Shown here piece by piece: positions 1 through 10,514 of a stretch of 64,000 nucleotides of DNA. The notes under the pieces were generated by a model. The model worked only from the letters and a program-made list of their open reading frames with translations. It made no database searches and was not told the DNA's origin. The stretch is from Ciborinia camelliae (taxonomy: Eukaryota > Ascomycota > Leotiomycetes > Helotiales > Sclerotiniaceae): contig JANPYM010000006.1 of NCBI GenBank assembly GCA_025890175.1, forward strand, positions 2,512,073-2,576,072, given 5' to 3'. How positions within the stretch are numbered: the stretch's first letter is position 1; every line of letters begins with the position of its first letter. The position numbers were made by a program, and so were the translations under genes.

Positions 1-410
1 GCATGACAGGCAATCAGTCTCACAATTCGAGGGAGCTGAGTCAGGAACTAAGCGCGCTTGACTCTTCAGAGTTCAGATTCACTGTATTCGGAATGTGAAA
101 GATTAGAATATGTTTCACCTGTGACCTGAACTTTTCACACGGGTCATTGAGGCTGAATCTATGTTTCTTATATCTCGTATCATAACACATAAACGGATTT
201 GAGTAATTTGATAAAATATGACTGCGGTCAGCAATTTTTCTCAGAGGAGAAAGAGCGTACCATCGGGTGGCTTTGACGTGAATAGATTATGAAAGATTGT
301 GGCGAAGACGGAGTGAAAAATGTGTCTTTCGAAGGAGTCACAACATTGTGAGATACCGAAGCGGTGAAGGTAGAAGGATTCGTAGTCTTGGATCTAAAGA
401 TGCAATAGTA
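1..410. other. intergenic, no gene seen
   Basis: I see no convincing coding region here. It is moderately AT-rich and ends at the TA target of the TIR element that starts at 411. Confidence 0.5.
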
Positions 411-792
411 CAGCAGAACCTCTATATAAGGATCCTTTATATAAGGATAACCTCTCTATTAGGATTAAATTTTGGGTTCTGTTGAATTTTAGGTATAGAA
501 AATGCTAATATCTTTATATCCTTTTTATAAAAATTATCCTTGAAATTCTTTGATTTCAAAATTAAAATCTAACCTATTTATAAGGATTTTTTTTTAAGTA
601 TAAAATATTTATAAAAGTTATACTAAATTTATGAAAATTATATTGAATTTATACCCGATCAGAATTGGTTGGTATATATTTGGGCCAAAATACTACCCCA
701 CCGAGATTAGCCGGAACCTCTATAAAAGAATACCTCTTTAGTATCCTAAATTTTGGTACTAAAAAAAACATTCTTATATAGAGGTTCTGCTG
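411..792. mobile_element. MITE-like TIR element, copy 1 (pogo/Tigger-like)
   Basis: A 382 bp non-coding element bounded by TA on both sides (409-410 and 793-794). The first 20 bases, CAGCAGAACCTCTATATAAG, are repeated perfectly inverted at the right end. The inside is AT-rich and repeats the CTCTATA/TATAAGGAT motif several times. The reverse complement of this copy aligns along its whole length with the element at 8652-9032. TA target duplication, CAG start and CTCTATA-type ends match the pogo/Tigger branch of Tc1-mariner transposons (established knowledge); with no transposase ORF it would be a non-autonomous derivative. Confidence 0.85.
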
Positions 793-3700
793 TAGATGAA
801 CTTATGAAGATATCGTAAGAAAAGATCAGAAGTAGTCTATATTGCCGTTTATGTTGGCTCTTGGCTTTTACTTTACCCCAGTCCTACTTCAAGAGTCAAG
901 ACAGACTCAAGAGTCTGTTCTTTGGTAAGGCGGCCATAGATAAAATCTGATAAATGAATGGTTGGTTTGGAGTAACTTTGCCAGTACTGTGGTACTGTAG
1001 CACTGGCGTGATGATCCATGTCCTTTGTTAGCCGTTCCAAAATAAGTTTTTGAGTTCGGGGGCGTTTTTTTTCTTCATGATGGTTTCTGAGCTAGGATTC
1101 ATCCATTCCAAATTTCCAGAAAATGCGAATCATGAGCCATGGCGATGCCAATGTTCAATTTGAAAACTCAAATTTGGAATGGAGGGGCAGGAAAGGATAT
1201 TTGGGCAGCAGGTTTTCTTTTTGGGGGTGGTGGCTCGAGGCTGGTGGGGTGTTTGAGACAAGGATGAAATCCAAAAATCCAAAGTCGACTGGCTGGTTGG
1301 TTGGTTTAGGAATCAGGATGACTATCAGAGACTGGGTATCAGAGACGATCAATCTATCAGTCTATCAGTCTATCACTGGTCTTTCCATAAAGACCCTGCA
1401 AATCATTTTTGCCCAGTATGTAGCCCAGTAGCCCAGTAGCCCTGCTGTCGATGTATTCCCCATAAGGCTTCAAATACGGTACAGTATCTTCAAAGTTGTT
1501 ACCCAAAGCCTGATGATCATGGACCATGAATAGAGAGAAATCTTCCGATGTTAAGGGTCTTGAGTCTTGACCCATATGATTTCGATACTTCCCCCCTCTT
1601 CATCTATGCTTTGTGACGTCGTCATGAATGTCATCCTGTCGGTATTTCTTCGTTCCAAATTGGGTAGAAGTTAGAACGTGTTCAAAAAAATGACAGCAGG
1701 TAGAGAGAATTGGTAAATTACCCACTCGTTTATAGGAAAAAAGTTAAGGTATCAAGGGACCTCGAAGGGTGATCGTTTAATTCCGAAGACAAGGCGTTAA
1801 CGAAGGAGATGATGTACATGTTACTGATATGCACCTTGGCAACCCTTGAATATCAAAAAGTAGGTAATAAGCATTTAAGATATATGGATAGGTATGTATG
1901 TATCATGTACGAGACTACGAGTAAGAATGGAAGTATGTAGATAGCCGATGATACCGACAGTACAGAAGAACAATAGAATAATACCTAATTGTAGATCTGT
2001 ATCTGTATCTATATGGATTTGTATGGATCATCTGTACATACAGTACCTACCGAGGTAGGTATCTCTACCCAAAAGAGTCATCGACGACGAGGTATGTAGT
2101 ATGGATATCCATATGGATGGATACATCGATACATACCTACATCATACGGTACATACGATCTACTATCTAGGTATCAAATTATTTATCATCTTTTTATTAT
2201 TTTTTGGCGTTGAACTCGTTTATTTTTTTAATTACCTATCTATTGGCTGAGGTAAGCAATTACCAGCAATTACCAGCAATTACCATCAATTGGTCAGAGC
2301 GTTAAACTCAACTCATTTGGTTATCTTAAAATCCAATAAAATCCTAAATATTGACTCCCAGTCCGTCGGTCTTTACCTATCTTTAACTAGATACCTTATA
2401 GATATAGGTTCACTGAAAACTCTACCAGTCTAGTCCCAGTCTAGTTAGTCCCTTATCTACCACACACACATTTATTAAATTTCAAAATGCGATAATAATG
2501 CAACAATTTGAATTTGACCTATCAACTTCTTCATACTTCACACACAATTTCCACTCCCACTTCGATTCTTCCATTTCACTCCCACTCTTCAATAATTAAA
2601 AATATCTTCACCTATTATAATCGTCCTACCTTGAACATCCTCGCCGCCGCCGTATTATTGTGCTTCAACAAGACAGATTCAATAGAAATACTTAATTTCG
2701 CAGATCAGAACCAAGAAGCAATAGAAAATTTCAATCAACCAACCAACCAACCAATCCTGCTCATCTTTCGCATAGCTTTCACACAATAATTAATATTCAT
2801 TCAAGATTCTTGTGCTGGTGCTTGATGCTTGGTGCTTGGTGTTTCTCCTCTTTCCTCTATCTATCTGAACGGATTTCTCTTGTTTCGCAGACTTTCCTCT
2901 TCTCTTCCCTTCTCTCTTCTCTTCTTATCGACTCTCGAGGTTCAATCCTGTCTCTCGAGTCTTAACCCGTTTCCTTTAATTTTAATTTTTACAGTACATA
3001 GATTGTCTGCACGCACGCTACGACCTGATATTGCATCTGCGTCGCAAACTAGGAAGAACCCTTAAAAGGCCCAGGGAATAGATGCTGGTGTGTGGGTATT
3101 TGATCTCATATACCCTGGTCTTACAGTAGTGGAGTCTTTCCTGTACAACGAAAGGAATTCGACGAACGAACGGCCGACCTCGCTTTGCATATCCATAACG
3201 CCCGCATACATACAATCCATACAGAAGGAAGACCCTGAGCCTGGTAACCTATTGGTCCTTCGGAACCTTGGAATAATACCTCGAAAGCGGCAGAAGTCCT
3301 CTGTTTAGATATCGTCGTCGCAGAACATAGGGAGAGTCCCACCCTCTCTTCTTCCTTCGATCATTTTTCTCTTCCTTCTCAGTCTTGTGAGAGTCTCAGG
3401 GCTGTGTCGCTCTCGGTGTTCCGCACCACGATAAGAGCGTTGAAAAGGTACGTTTAGAAAATTCCTATCCGTTTTCAATCCTCGTTCCGAAGAACATATC
3501 TTCTATCATATGCAGGAGTCCTTTTTTGCGACCCCAAGAGGTAGTGATCGTAGAATTTGATCTCCCGCGCGTGGAAGACACGGGCGAAGAGCTCCATGGC
3601 TTTTTAGGAGATAGCTCCAGATGTGATGTTCTTCCCGATCCATTCACACACGAAATACTACGTTATTGTCACACCAAATGAATTGAAAACCTTCTAACGA

Positions 3701-3886
3701 CGTTGTGTAATATGCAGACTGCCCAAGCAATCTCTTTTTCAAACACCTCGAGTCGTACTCTTGCCATACCACGAACGTTCGCCTTCGAATACAAGGCCCG
3801 CTGATAGCCTGGTTTGAAGATTCTTTCTCCCGTTGAAGGGCTTTCGACTGTAACAAACCGTGGTGATTGAAACACATGCATCCTTA
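793..3886. other. intergenic and long leader region of the LRR gene
   Basis: No gene that I can support. 1860-2170 is rich in short GGTA/ATACAT repeats. 2460-3440 is CT-rich, like a long fungal promoter and 5' leader. Possible leader splice sites exist, for example a donor GGTACG near 3448 and an acceptor ATGCAG near 3715. A 72-codon ATG frame on the minus strand (1575-1357) has protein-like composition but no other support. Confidence 0.4.
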
Positions 3887-6538
3887 ATGATGGATACTGA
3901 GGATGGACAGTTCTTCATAAAGGTACTTGGACAAATCTTTCTTCACGACATGATCTGCCATAACATGGCATGTGCTGATAAAACATTTCTTCTGCAGAAC
4001 TTGGCCCACTTTGTTCGTACACATGAAAAGGCTCTCGCGAATGCTTTGCAACTACGACGCCAACAAGCTCCTAAACATGGCTCCTCAAGCAGCATATCTG
4101 GTGTTGTTGGAGGATCATCCGTCCCTTCCCCAACAGTGACAAACCAGCCGTCATCTGCCTCTTCTTCTACGACTTCTAGTACTCTCGCAGCTGCTCTATC
4201 TCTCCCATACCTTACTTTCGCCTCCCATAACATTAAACCTGCCAAGCTCGCATTGACACCTCATCATCTGTTCTATCTCCTTTCCCGATTTGAAGACCTA
4301 GGGGTTCCAGTTGGCCCAATGAATGTGCGATTAGAAAATCTCCATGCAGATACAACGGCAGCAAATTACGTTTCATTTTTAAGTCAGTCTCAACGCCCGA
4401 AGGGTCGTGGTTCTGACAATGGATCTATTCACTCCGTGTCCAGTGTGAGAAGTGTAATGTCTGGCATGTCTTCTTTATGGTCAAATTTTGGCCTTGGATC
4501 TGGAAGTTCCGCCGCTCGAACAGAGAAGCAAAAAGCTGCCATTGAAGCTGATTTGAAGTACCTATACTCGGCATTTACCAAAATTCCTTGCCTTAGACTC
4601 GCCCCGGATCGTCGCGCACGTTTGATCGAGGGCTATGAAGAATTTCCGTTCGATTCCGCCGTTCCCTTGATTGCCTTTAAAAATATTAGTGCTTTGGAGA
4701 TTAGTGATATCGATATTCGACAATTTTTCGGTTGGGACAAGCTAGCAGAGCAATTGAGATCATTGACTGTCAAACGGGCAGGTGTTGATGATCTAGCTGA
4801 TCTATTGATCAATATTGTGTTGGATGATATGGATAAAAGGAGACGGCGGTCTTCCAAAGTACAAATGTCGCCAACCTCCACCTTCATCCCCGCATCAAGT
4901 CCAAGACGCAGCCCAACAATGCCACATGCCGAGCTCGTAAAATCCAATTCTGCGCCTGGATCACCGGATGATCGCAGCCACATGATCGATGCAGAAACAA
5001 GAGGGTTAGCACGATCTGGTTCAGACGGAGCCGAATTCGGAAAATCACCAAGCAAGCATGGGCAAAGACCAAGAAGCAATTCTCCTGTGCGTCCACCAAG
5101 TTCCCGTACTGGTTCCTCACACGGCCATCTTCGGGGTTCCTCATACAAGGTTAAGAGATCTGGATCTGGGAGTTCACATTCAAGCATGTCTGATAGCTGG
5201 CATAACCCGCGGAGCAGCTCCTCAAATCTTTTGACTATGGGTGTTCTGCCGTCTTCAAAATGGAGATTTTTGAAACACCTTAGCATTGCAGACAATAGTC
5301 TAACATCTATTACTGCGTCCAGCCTTGCACCCTTAGCTAACACACTCCATTCACTTGATCTTTCTTCGAATCTATTCGCCCAAATCCCTGATTGCTTAGC
5401 ATCCCTCACCGCGCTGCGAGCACTGAATCTATCCAACAACATGATCGAGTCCCTTCATTCTCTTACTCGAAATCCTCTACCTGCTATATCCGCTCTCAAT
5501 TTAAGGTCGAATCGTCTCGTATCTATAGCTGGCGTCGAAAGATTATACCCTCTAGAAAGACTTGATCTCCGCGATAATAGGATTACTGATCCAACAGAAC
5601 TTGCCAGGTTGACAGGAATACCAGATATCCGAGAGATATGGATTAGCGGTAATCCATTTACCAAAACACATAGCAACTACAGAACTACAATCTTCAACCT
5701 ATTCAGACAAACTCCAGGATATACCGAAGATATTTTGATTGATGCTTATGGACCAGGTTACTCGGAAAGGCGACATTTGGTAGATCGTGTTGCAGAACGG
5801 GCAGGTGTGCCTGTTGTAAAGCCACCTCCTCCCGATTATGGATTGTCTCCCATTGAGGTCAACAAGCCAATTATTGAGTATGCAGCACCACGAGAACCTG
5901 CAGTACTTCGAAAAGAACGACCAGTACCTGTCGCTGCGACCAGTGAAATCAATACTGGCTCCACGGGTCGAAGAAGAAGAACTCCAAAACGAAGAATCGT
6001 AGATCTATCAACTTCAGAAACATCGCCGAGCAAGCAAGGATTGCCCCAAAATGTTATGCCAGAAGAATCACCAATGCCTATCCCAAGAACAGTATCAGAT
6101 AGTAGCTACGGCATAAGTCCTGATTTTTCTCCTAGAACAGTTCCTACCTATATTCCTTCAGAACCTCGACAGGCTCAAAGACAACCCGAAATTCCACGCA
6201 TCGATACTTCTGTGTTACCTCGTTTACCTCCAATGCCACAGGCGAAATCTGTACCTTACGAAACAGCAATCAAATCACAGCCGGTGAGGACTCCAGATAC
6301 TCCTGACTGGAATATGAGCGGAGAGCTATATCGAAAGAAGATAGAAGCTCTAAGAAATGATGTTGGTCAAGGATGGTTGAGTGTATTAAGCGAGGAAGGC
6401 TGGGAGGCCCAAAAAAAGAACCAACCTACTGGGTATCAAGCCCCCGAATACGATTCGACAATTACAATGAGATCAAGTCCTCCTACAATTAGGGCAGGTA
6501 GTCAACAAACGATACATAGCGGTCGCACTCTGGGTTGA
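3887..6538 (+). CDS. leucine-rich repeat protein, fungal conserved
   Basis: Two exons, 3887-3922 and 3998-6538. The 75 nt intron is in frame and free of stops, so an unspliced reading inserts 25 codons; I place it because of the donor GTACTT, branch CTGAT and acceptor CTGCAG, and because removal joins FFIK to NLAHFVRTHEK, giving a continuous hydrophilic helix. The product is about 858 aa from ATG 3887 (a second ATG follows at once). Low-complexity Ser-rich stretches lie around residues 50-80 and 320-430. Four to six leucine-rich repeats of the LxxLxLxxNxI type lie at about 433-590. The tail is basic and Pro/Ser-rich. LRRs mediate protein binding; the partner is unknown. I recognise a conserved filamentous-fungal LRR protein but no proven function. 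Confidence 0.85.
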   Translation: MMDTEDGQFFIKVLGQIFLHDMICHNMACADKTFLLQNLAHFVRTHEKALANALQLRRQQAPKHGSSSSISGVVGGSSVPSPTVTNQPSSASSSTTSSTLAAALSLPYLTFASHNIKPAKLALTPHHLFYLLSRFEDLGVPVGPMNVRLENLHADTTAANYVSFLSQSQRPKGRGSDNGSIHSVSSVRSVMSGMSSLWSNFGLGSGSSAARTEKQKAAIEADLKYLYSAFTKIPCLRLAPDRRARLIEGYEEFPFDSAVPLIAFKNISALEISDIDIRQFFGWDKLAEQLRSLTVKRAGVDDLADLLINIVLDDMDKRRRRSSKVQMSPTSTFIPASSPRRSPTMPHAELVKSNSAPGSPDDRSHMIDAETRGLARSGSDGAEFGKSPSKHGQRPRSNSPVRPPSSRTGSSHGHLRGSSYKVKRSGSGSSHSSMSDSWHNPRSSSSNLLTMGVLPSSKWRFLKHLSIADNSLTSITASSLAPLANTLHSLDLSSNLFAQIPDCLASLTALRALNLSNNMIESLHSLTRNPLPAISALNLRSNRLVSIAGVERLYPLERLDLRDNRITDPTELARLTGIPDIREIWISGNPFTKTHSNYRTTIFNLFRQTPGYTEDILIDAYGPGYSERRHLVDRVAERAGVPVVKPPPPDYGLSPIEVNKPIIEYAAPREPAVLRKERPVPVAATSEINTGSTGRRRRTPKRRIVDLSTSETSPSKQGLPQNVMPEESPMPIPRTVSDSSYGISPDFSPRTVPTYIPSEPRQAQRQPEIPRIDTSVLPRLPPMPQAKSVPYETAIKSQPVRTPDTPDWNMSGELYRKKIEALRNDVGQGWLSVLSEEGWEAQKKNQPTGYQAPEYDSTITMRSSPPTIRAGSQQTIHSGRTLG

Positions 6539-7650
6539 AGTGCACACATCAAAAGCGAATTTTCTACACATAAAGATTGAAACGACTCGACATACAGGAA
6601 GGAAAGGTCGAATGTCGGAAAGGGAGCATGATCCCTAGAAATGAAGAATCATTGTCGATATCGATGGTGCTTATGTTAGGAGGAGATGAGAGAAGAGGAA
6701 CTTGTTTATTTTGATACCCCACCCCCATTCTTCATCATTTTTGAGAAAATTGATTTGTATCATTGCATGACAACTCTACTCTCGACTCATGAAAATTTGC
6801 ATTTGAAGAAGCATTTTTCTATTTATTTTTTTCTGGTTCGGATTCTTTATCATCAATGCATAGCGTACAGGTTGGAGGTTAACTTGCTGTTTTTATATTT
6901 TTCTTTATGGACGAATCAATGATGGATTGGAACAGGTTTTTTTCCGCCCTTTCGAGAATGAATGAATGGGATATGTTACTAGATCTTGAGAGAGACAATG
7001 GGGGAAGAACAGGGTGATGAAAAGAAAGAAATTTTGAGTCAGAGAAAGCAATGTCATGTCTGTAAGATAACGGTTTTCATGATGGAGTTTTATGGTTGGG
7101 GAATACTTTTCATTTCATCTACCCATGGGTTGGTGATTGAGATGGATGAATGGGTTGGGGCGTTTAAAGTCATCAAGGAATTATTGGTCAGGTATGGTCT
7201 GATCAGACCGGTCATTTAAATAGGGGGCATTACACGAATAGTGGATGCGCTTAGGATGAGGGGCTGGAGGTTTACGTGGACGGGATTTGTTTACAAAAAG
7301 GGGAACGTGAGAGAGGTCGATTCAAGTTTTATGTTTTGGGGGGGGGAGGAGTGGAGAAATGAGAGATGGGGCGGATCAAGGGAGGGAGGGGTGTAGGGGT
7401 GTGATGGATAGAGGTGGATTAATGATATGAAAAATTTGTTCCTTTTTGTGATGATGATTTCTATTCTATCTTGGGTCTTTTCTGCATGCATCGAACTTGA
7501 TTATGTATGATATATACTGACTGTATGATATATGCTGACTGTATTGTATGATGTGAAGAATGGATATGAGAAAATCGAAAAATCGGAAAACTCGCGCGGT
7601 TATTAATCTATATTTATCTCTCTGGCAAGTGCTGGCAGATACTAGGAAAG
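6539..7650. other. intergenic, AT- and G-rich simple sequence
   Basis: This is the 3' flank of the LRR gene. It carries scattered T-runs and G-runs (for example around 7340 and 7380) but no supported gene. Confidence 0.4.
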
Positions 7651-7654
7651 AAAA

Positions 7655-7822
7655 TGGTGGTGGTGGTGGTGGTGGTGGAGGAGGATCTGGAGGGGCTGGT
7701 GGGATGGAGGGAAGATGGATGGAGGGATGGAGGGATGGTGGGAAGATGGATGGAGGGAAGATGGATGGAGGGAAGATGGATGGAGGGATGGAGGGAAGAT
7801 GGATGGTGGGATGGAGGGATGC
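7655..7822. repeat. TGG microsatellite and GGATGGAGGGAAGAT minisatellite
   Basis: About eight TGG units (7655-7678) lead into imperfect 15 bp units built from GGATGGAGGGAAGAT, purine-rich on the plus strand. Long frames on either strand here are artefacts of the repeat. Confidence 0.85.
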
Positions 7823-8118
7823 ATGATGGAGGAGGGAATACCCCTGATTCATTTTTTTCATCTCCAAGGATATCTTTTTTTGGGGGGGGGGTTAAAATTC
7901 CTGCATATCATCTGATCGGATCGGATCTGATCGCATCGGATCGCATCGGATCTTCTTACCTTATCGATAATTGCATGGTTGGGAGCATGCTTGGGAGTAT
8001 GGTTTGTTATATGGGGGGAGAAGGACGCTTTTTATCCTTTTTTTTTTCTTTTTTGGGCACGTTTTTTATAGTTGGTTGGCTGGTTGGTTGCCAGTAAGGT
8101 TGACAGTTGATAGTTGCT

Positions 8119-8253
8119 ATGTGGTATATGTGGTATATGTGGTATATGTGGTATATGTGGTATATGTGGTATATATGGTATATATGGTATATATGGTATA
8201 TATGGTATATATGGTATATATGGTATATATGGTATATATGGTTTATATGGTAT
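8119..8253. repeat. 9 bp minisatellite, TGGTATATG/TGGTATATA
   Basis: About 15 head-to-tail 9 bp units. The first six read TGGTATATG and the later ones TGGTATATA, so the array has two homogenised blocks, as expected from local unit spread. Confidence 0.9.
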
Positions 8254-8263
8254 TATTAATATT

Positions 8264-8386
8264 TTGGAAGTTGGAGGTTGGAGGTTGGAGGTTGGAGGTT
8301 GGAGGTTGGAGGTTGGAGGTTGGAGGTTGGAGGTTGGAGGTTGGAGGTTGGAGGTTGGAGGTTGGAGGTTGGAGGTTGGGGGTTGG
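8264..8386. repeat. 7 bp minisatellite GGTTGGA
   Basis: About 16 almost perfect copies of GGTTGGA, ending in variant units. It starts only about 10 bp after the 9 bp array. Confidence 0.9.
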
Positions 8387-8651
8387 GGATTGGAGTTGGA
8401 GTTGGATAGACAAGACAGGACAAGATAGGACCAAGATAACCCGGGCCTTATCTCGCATGATTGATCGATCGATTGATTAATCGATCGATCCTTTTTTCTC
8501 TATGCAGTATGTATAGCCAGCCAGCCAGTCGGTATGTATCAGGTTACCTACCAAGGTAACTCCAACTTGAAAGTTGGATTTCGTACTTTCATATTTTCTT
8601 GGAAATACTTTCTTGGTTCACCTCGTGGGGGAATGGTTCGTTTTGGGGTTA

Positions 8652-9032
8652 CAGCAAAACCCCTCTATAAGGATATTTTTTTTAGCGTTTTTTTTAAGGA
8701 TATCAAGGGGTATTTTTATAGAGAGGTTTCGGCTAATCCCGGTGGGGTAGCATTTTGGTCCAAATATATATCGACCAATTTCGATCGGATATAAATTTCA
8801 TAAATTTAGTATAATTTTCATAAATATTTTATATTTAAAGAAATATTCTTATAAAAAGGTTTATTATAAATTAGATTTCAATTTTGGGACCGGGATTTAT
8901 AAGGATAATCCTTATAGGCGGAATATAAGGATATAGTCATTTTTTACATCTAAATATTAATGGGACCCAAAATTATATCCTATTCGAGGGGTTATCCTTA
9001 TAGGGGGGGATCCTTATAGAGGGGTTTTGCTG
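8652..9032. mobile_element. MITE-like TIR element, copy 2, inverted relative to copy 1
   Basis: A 381 bp element with TA at both borders (8650-8651, 9033-9034). The 23 bp terminal inverted repeats start CAGCAAAACCCCTCTATAAG and match perfectly. The interior matches the reverse complement of 411-792, including GGCTAAT(C/T)(C/T)CGGTGGGGTA near one end. The ends differ from copy 1 (AAAACCCC versus AGAACC), yet each copy's two ends agree with each other. Confidence 0.88.
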
Positions 9033-9313
9033 TATTGTTTTGGGTGATCGGGTGATCTTGATCTTGATCGGTGCGTGGGTGCGTAGGTTTCTGGGTTCTG
9101 GGTTCTGTGCTCTGCGTTCTTGGATGGTCCATTATCTAGGGTAGAGTGGGGGGTAGAGTGGGTTGTAGGGTAGAGTGGGGTAGGGTATAATGGGGTAGGT
9201 AGAGGAAATGGAATTAGATTCTATTTTGTCTGATTGCATCTGATGTGATGTGATGTGATGCGATATGATATGATCTGATGTGATTTGATGTGATTAGGTC
9301 ACTAGTGACTTTA

Positions 9314-9323
9314 NNNNNNNNNN
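9314..9323. other. assembly gap of 10 N
   Basis: Ten N symbols, flanked by TGATG-type and GGAGG-rich simple sequence, so repeats probably broke the assembly. Confidence 0.99.
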
Positions 9324-10514
9324 GGAGGGGGAGGGAGGGGAGGGTGGAAAGTGAAAGGTGGAAAAGGTTAGGTTGGGGGAGAGGAGGGGAGGGGAGGGTG
9401 GTGGTGGTGCTGGGCTTGGATTCTGGAGAATCTTGAGAAATTTGAGAATCTTGCTTATTGGTTTTAGGGGTTTTGGTGGGGGGGATGGATAGTTGGATGG
9501 GGATATAGGGGGATAAGTGAGTAGAGATATTCTATCTATATATATATATAGAACAACGCAATTGATAAAAGTATGATTTTTACATTATTCGCTCCCTTAA
9601 TTGATTAACAGGCTTTGCTTACAATGTAATGTAATGAATAATATAGGTATACTTTAAAATATAAATTTAGCATTTCAGATAGGAGGGTTTTTATTAATAA
9701 TTAGATATAGTAGTTTGAAGTTAATAGATCTAAAATACGAGTAATGTTTTTAATATATATAATACATCTCCATGTAATGCTCCACTATAAATAAGACTGT
9801 ATTTAGACATGGGTATTCTTGTATCTATAAGGACCTCGAGATCATAAGATAAAAGAAAGAAATCTTCTGGAAAACTTTAGATTTTAAATATAGTTAGATT
9901 ATATAAAAATCCTTATTATATCTACTAATAAATCAAAAAAGGGTGTATAAGAAATTAATACTTATATTAACCACTTCATAATGTCTCTATCTTCAGCCCT
10001 ATACCAAAGAAGGAGACTGCGACCCCATTCATCCATTCATTAATTGATACAACTCATCGAGTCATCCCTGTTTAACCTTCAGCCTTCAATAAAATATGTA
10101 AGAAAAAGCGGTAGCAGTGATAATGACGATGACAAGACGTGTCAGTGCAGATATCATGGTGTGGAAGTATCTGTAGAGCTGGTGATCGAATTTAAATCAT
10201 TCTCGAAACGTAGAAAGTACACGTAGGAAAAGTTTCATCTCCTTGTTCAGCAGACAACCCCATGGATCAATTGGGTATTCCTTTTGGAAAGATATTGAGA
10301 TTGGTGAGTTTAAAAGCTTGGATGGTTACCCAGTTACTTGTGTGAAATGAAGGGGTAGATCAGGACAAGATATTTTAATACCTTAGATGTAGCCACTTTG
10401 TGGCACGCATCATCTCATTCTTCATAAAACAGAGTCATAGAGACATAAGCAGCCGAAAGCCCGTGAACGAGGTCTTGTAGTCCTGGCCCCCGTTAGTTAT
10501 GATGCAGGAAGATC
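9324..10514. other. intergenic, no gene seen
   Basis: A G-rich simple tract near 9330-9410, then AT-rich sequence (9530-9960). I found no supported coding region. Confidence 0.4.

Noticed and set aside
1123..1575. Overlapping short frames on both strands
   Set aside because: No splice or family support; the minus-strand one (ATG 1575) is only mentioned in the intergenic entry.
4633..5442. 269-codon minus-strand open frame inside the LRR gene
   Set aside because: It is antisense to well-supported LRR coding sequence and shows the mirrored codon pattern of that gene.
8100..8480. Frames reading as Gly-Ile-Tyr or Leu-Glu-Val-Gly repeats
   Set aside because: Direct translation of 9 bp and 7 bp minisatellites in all frames.
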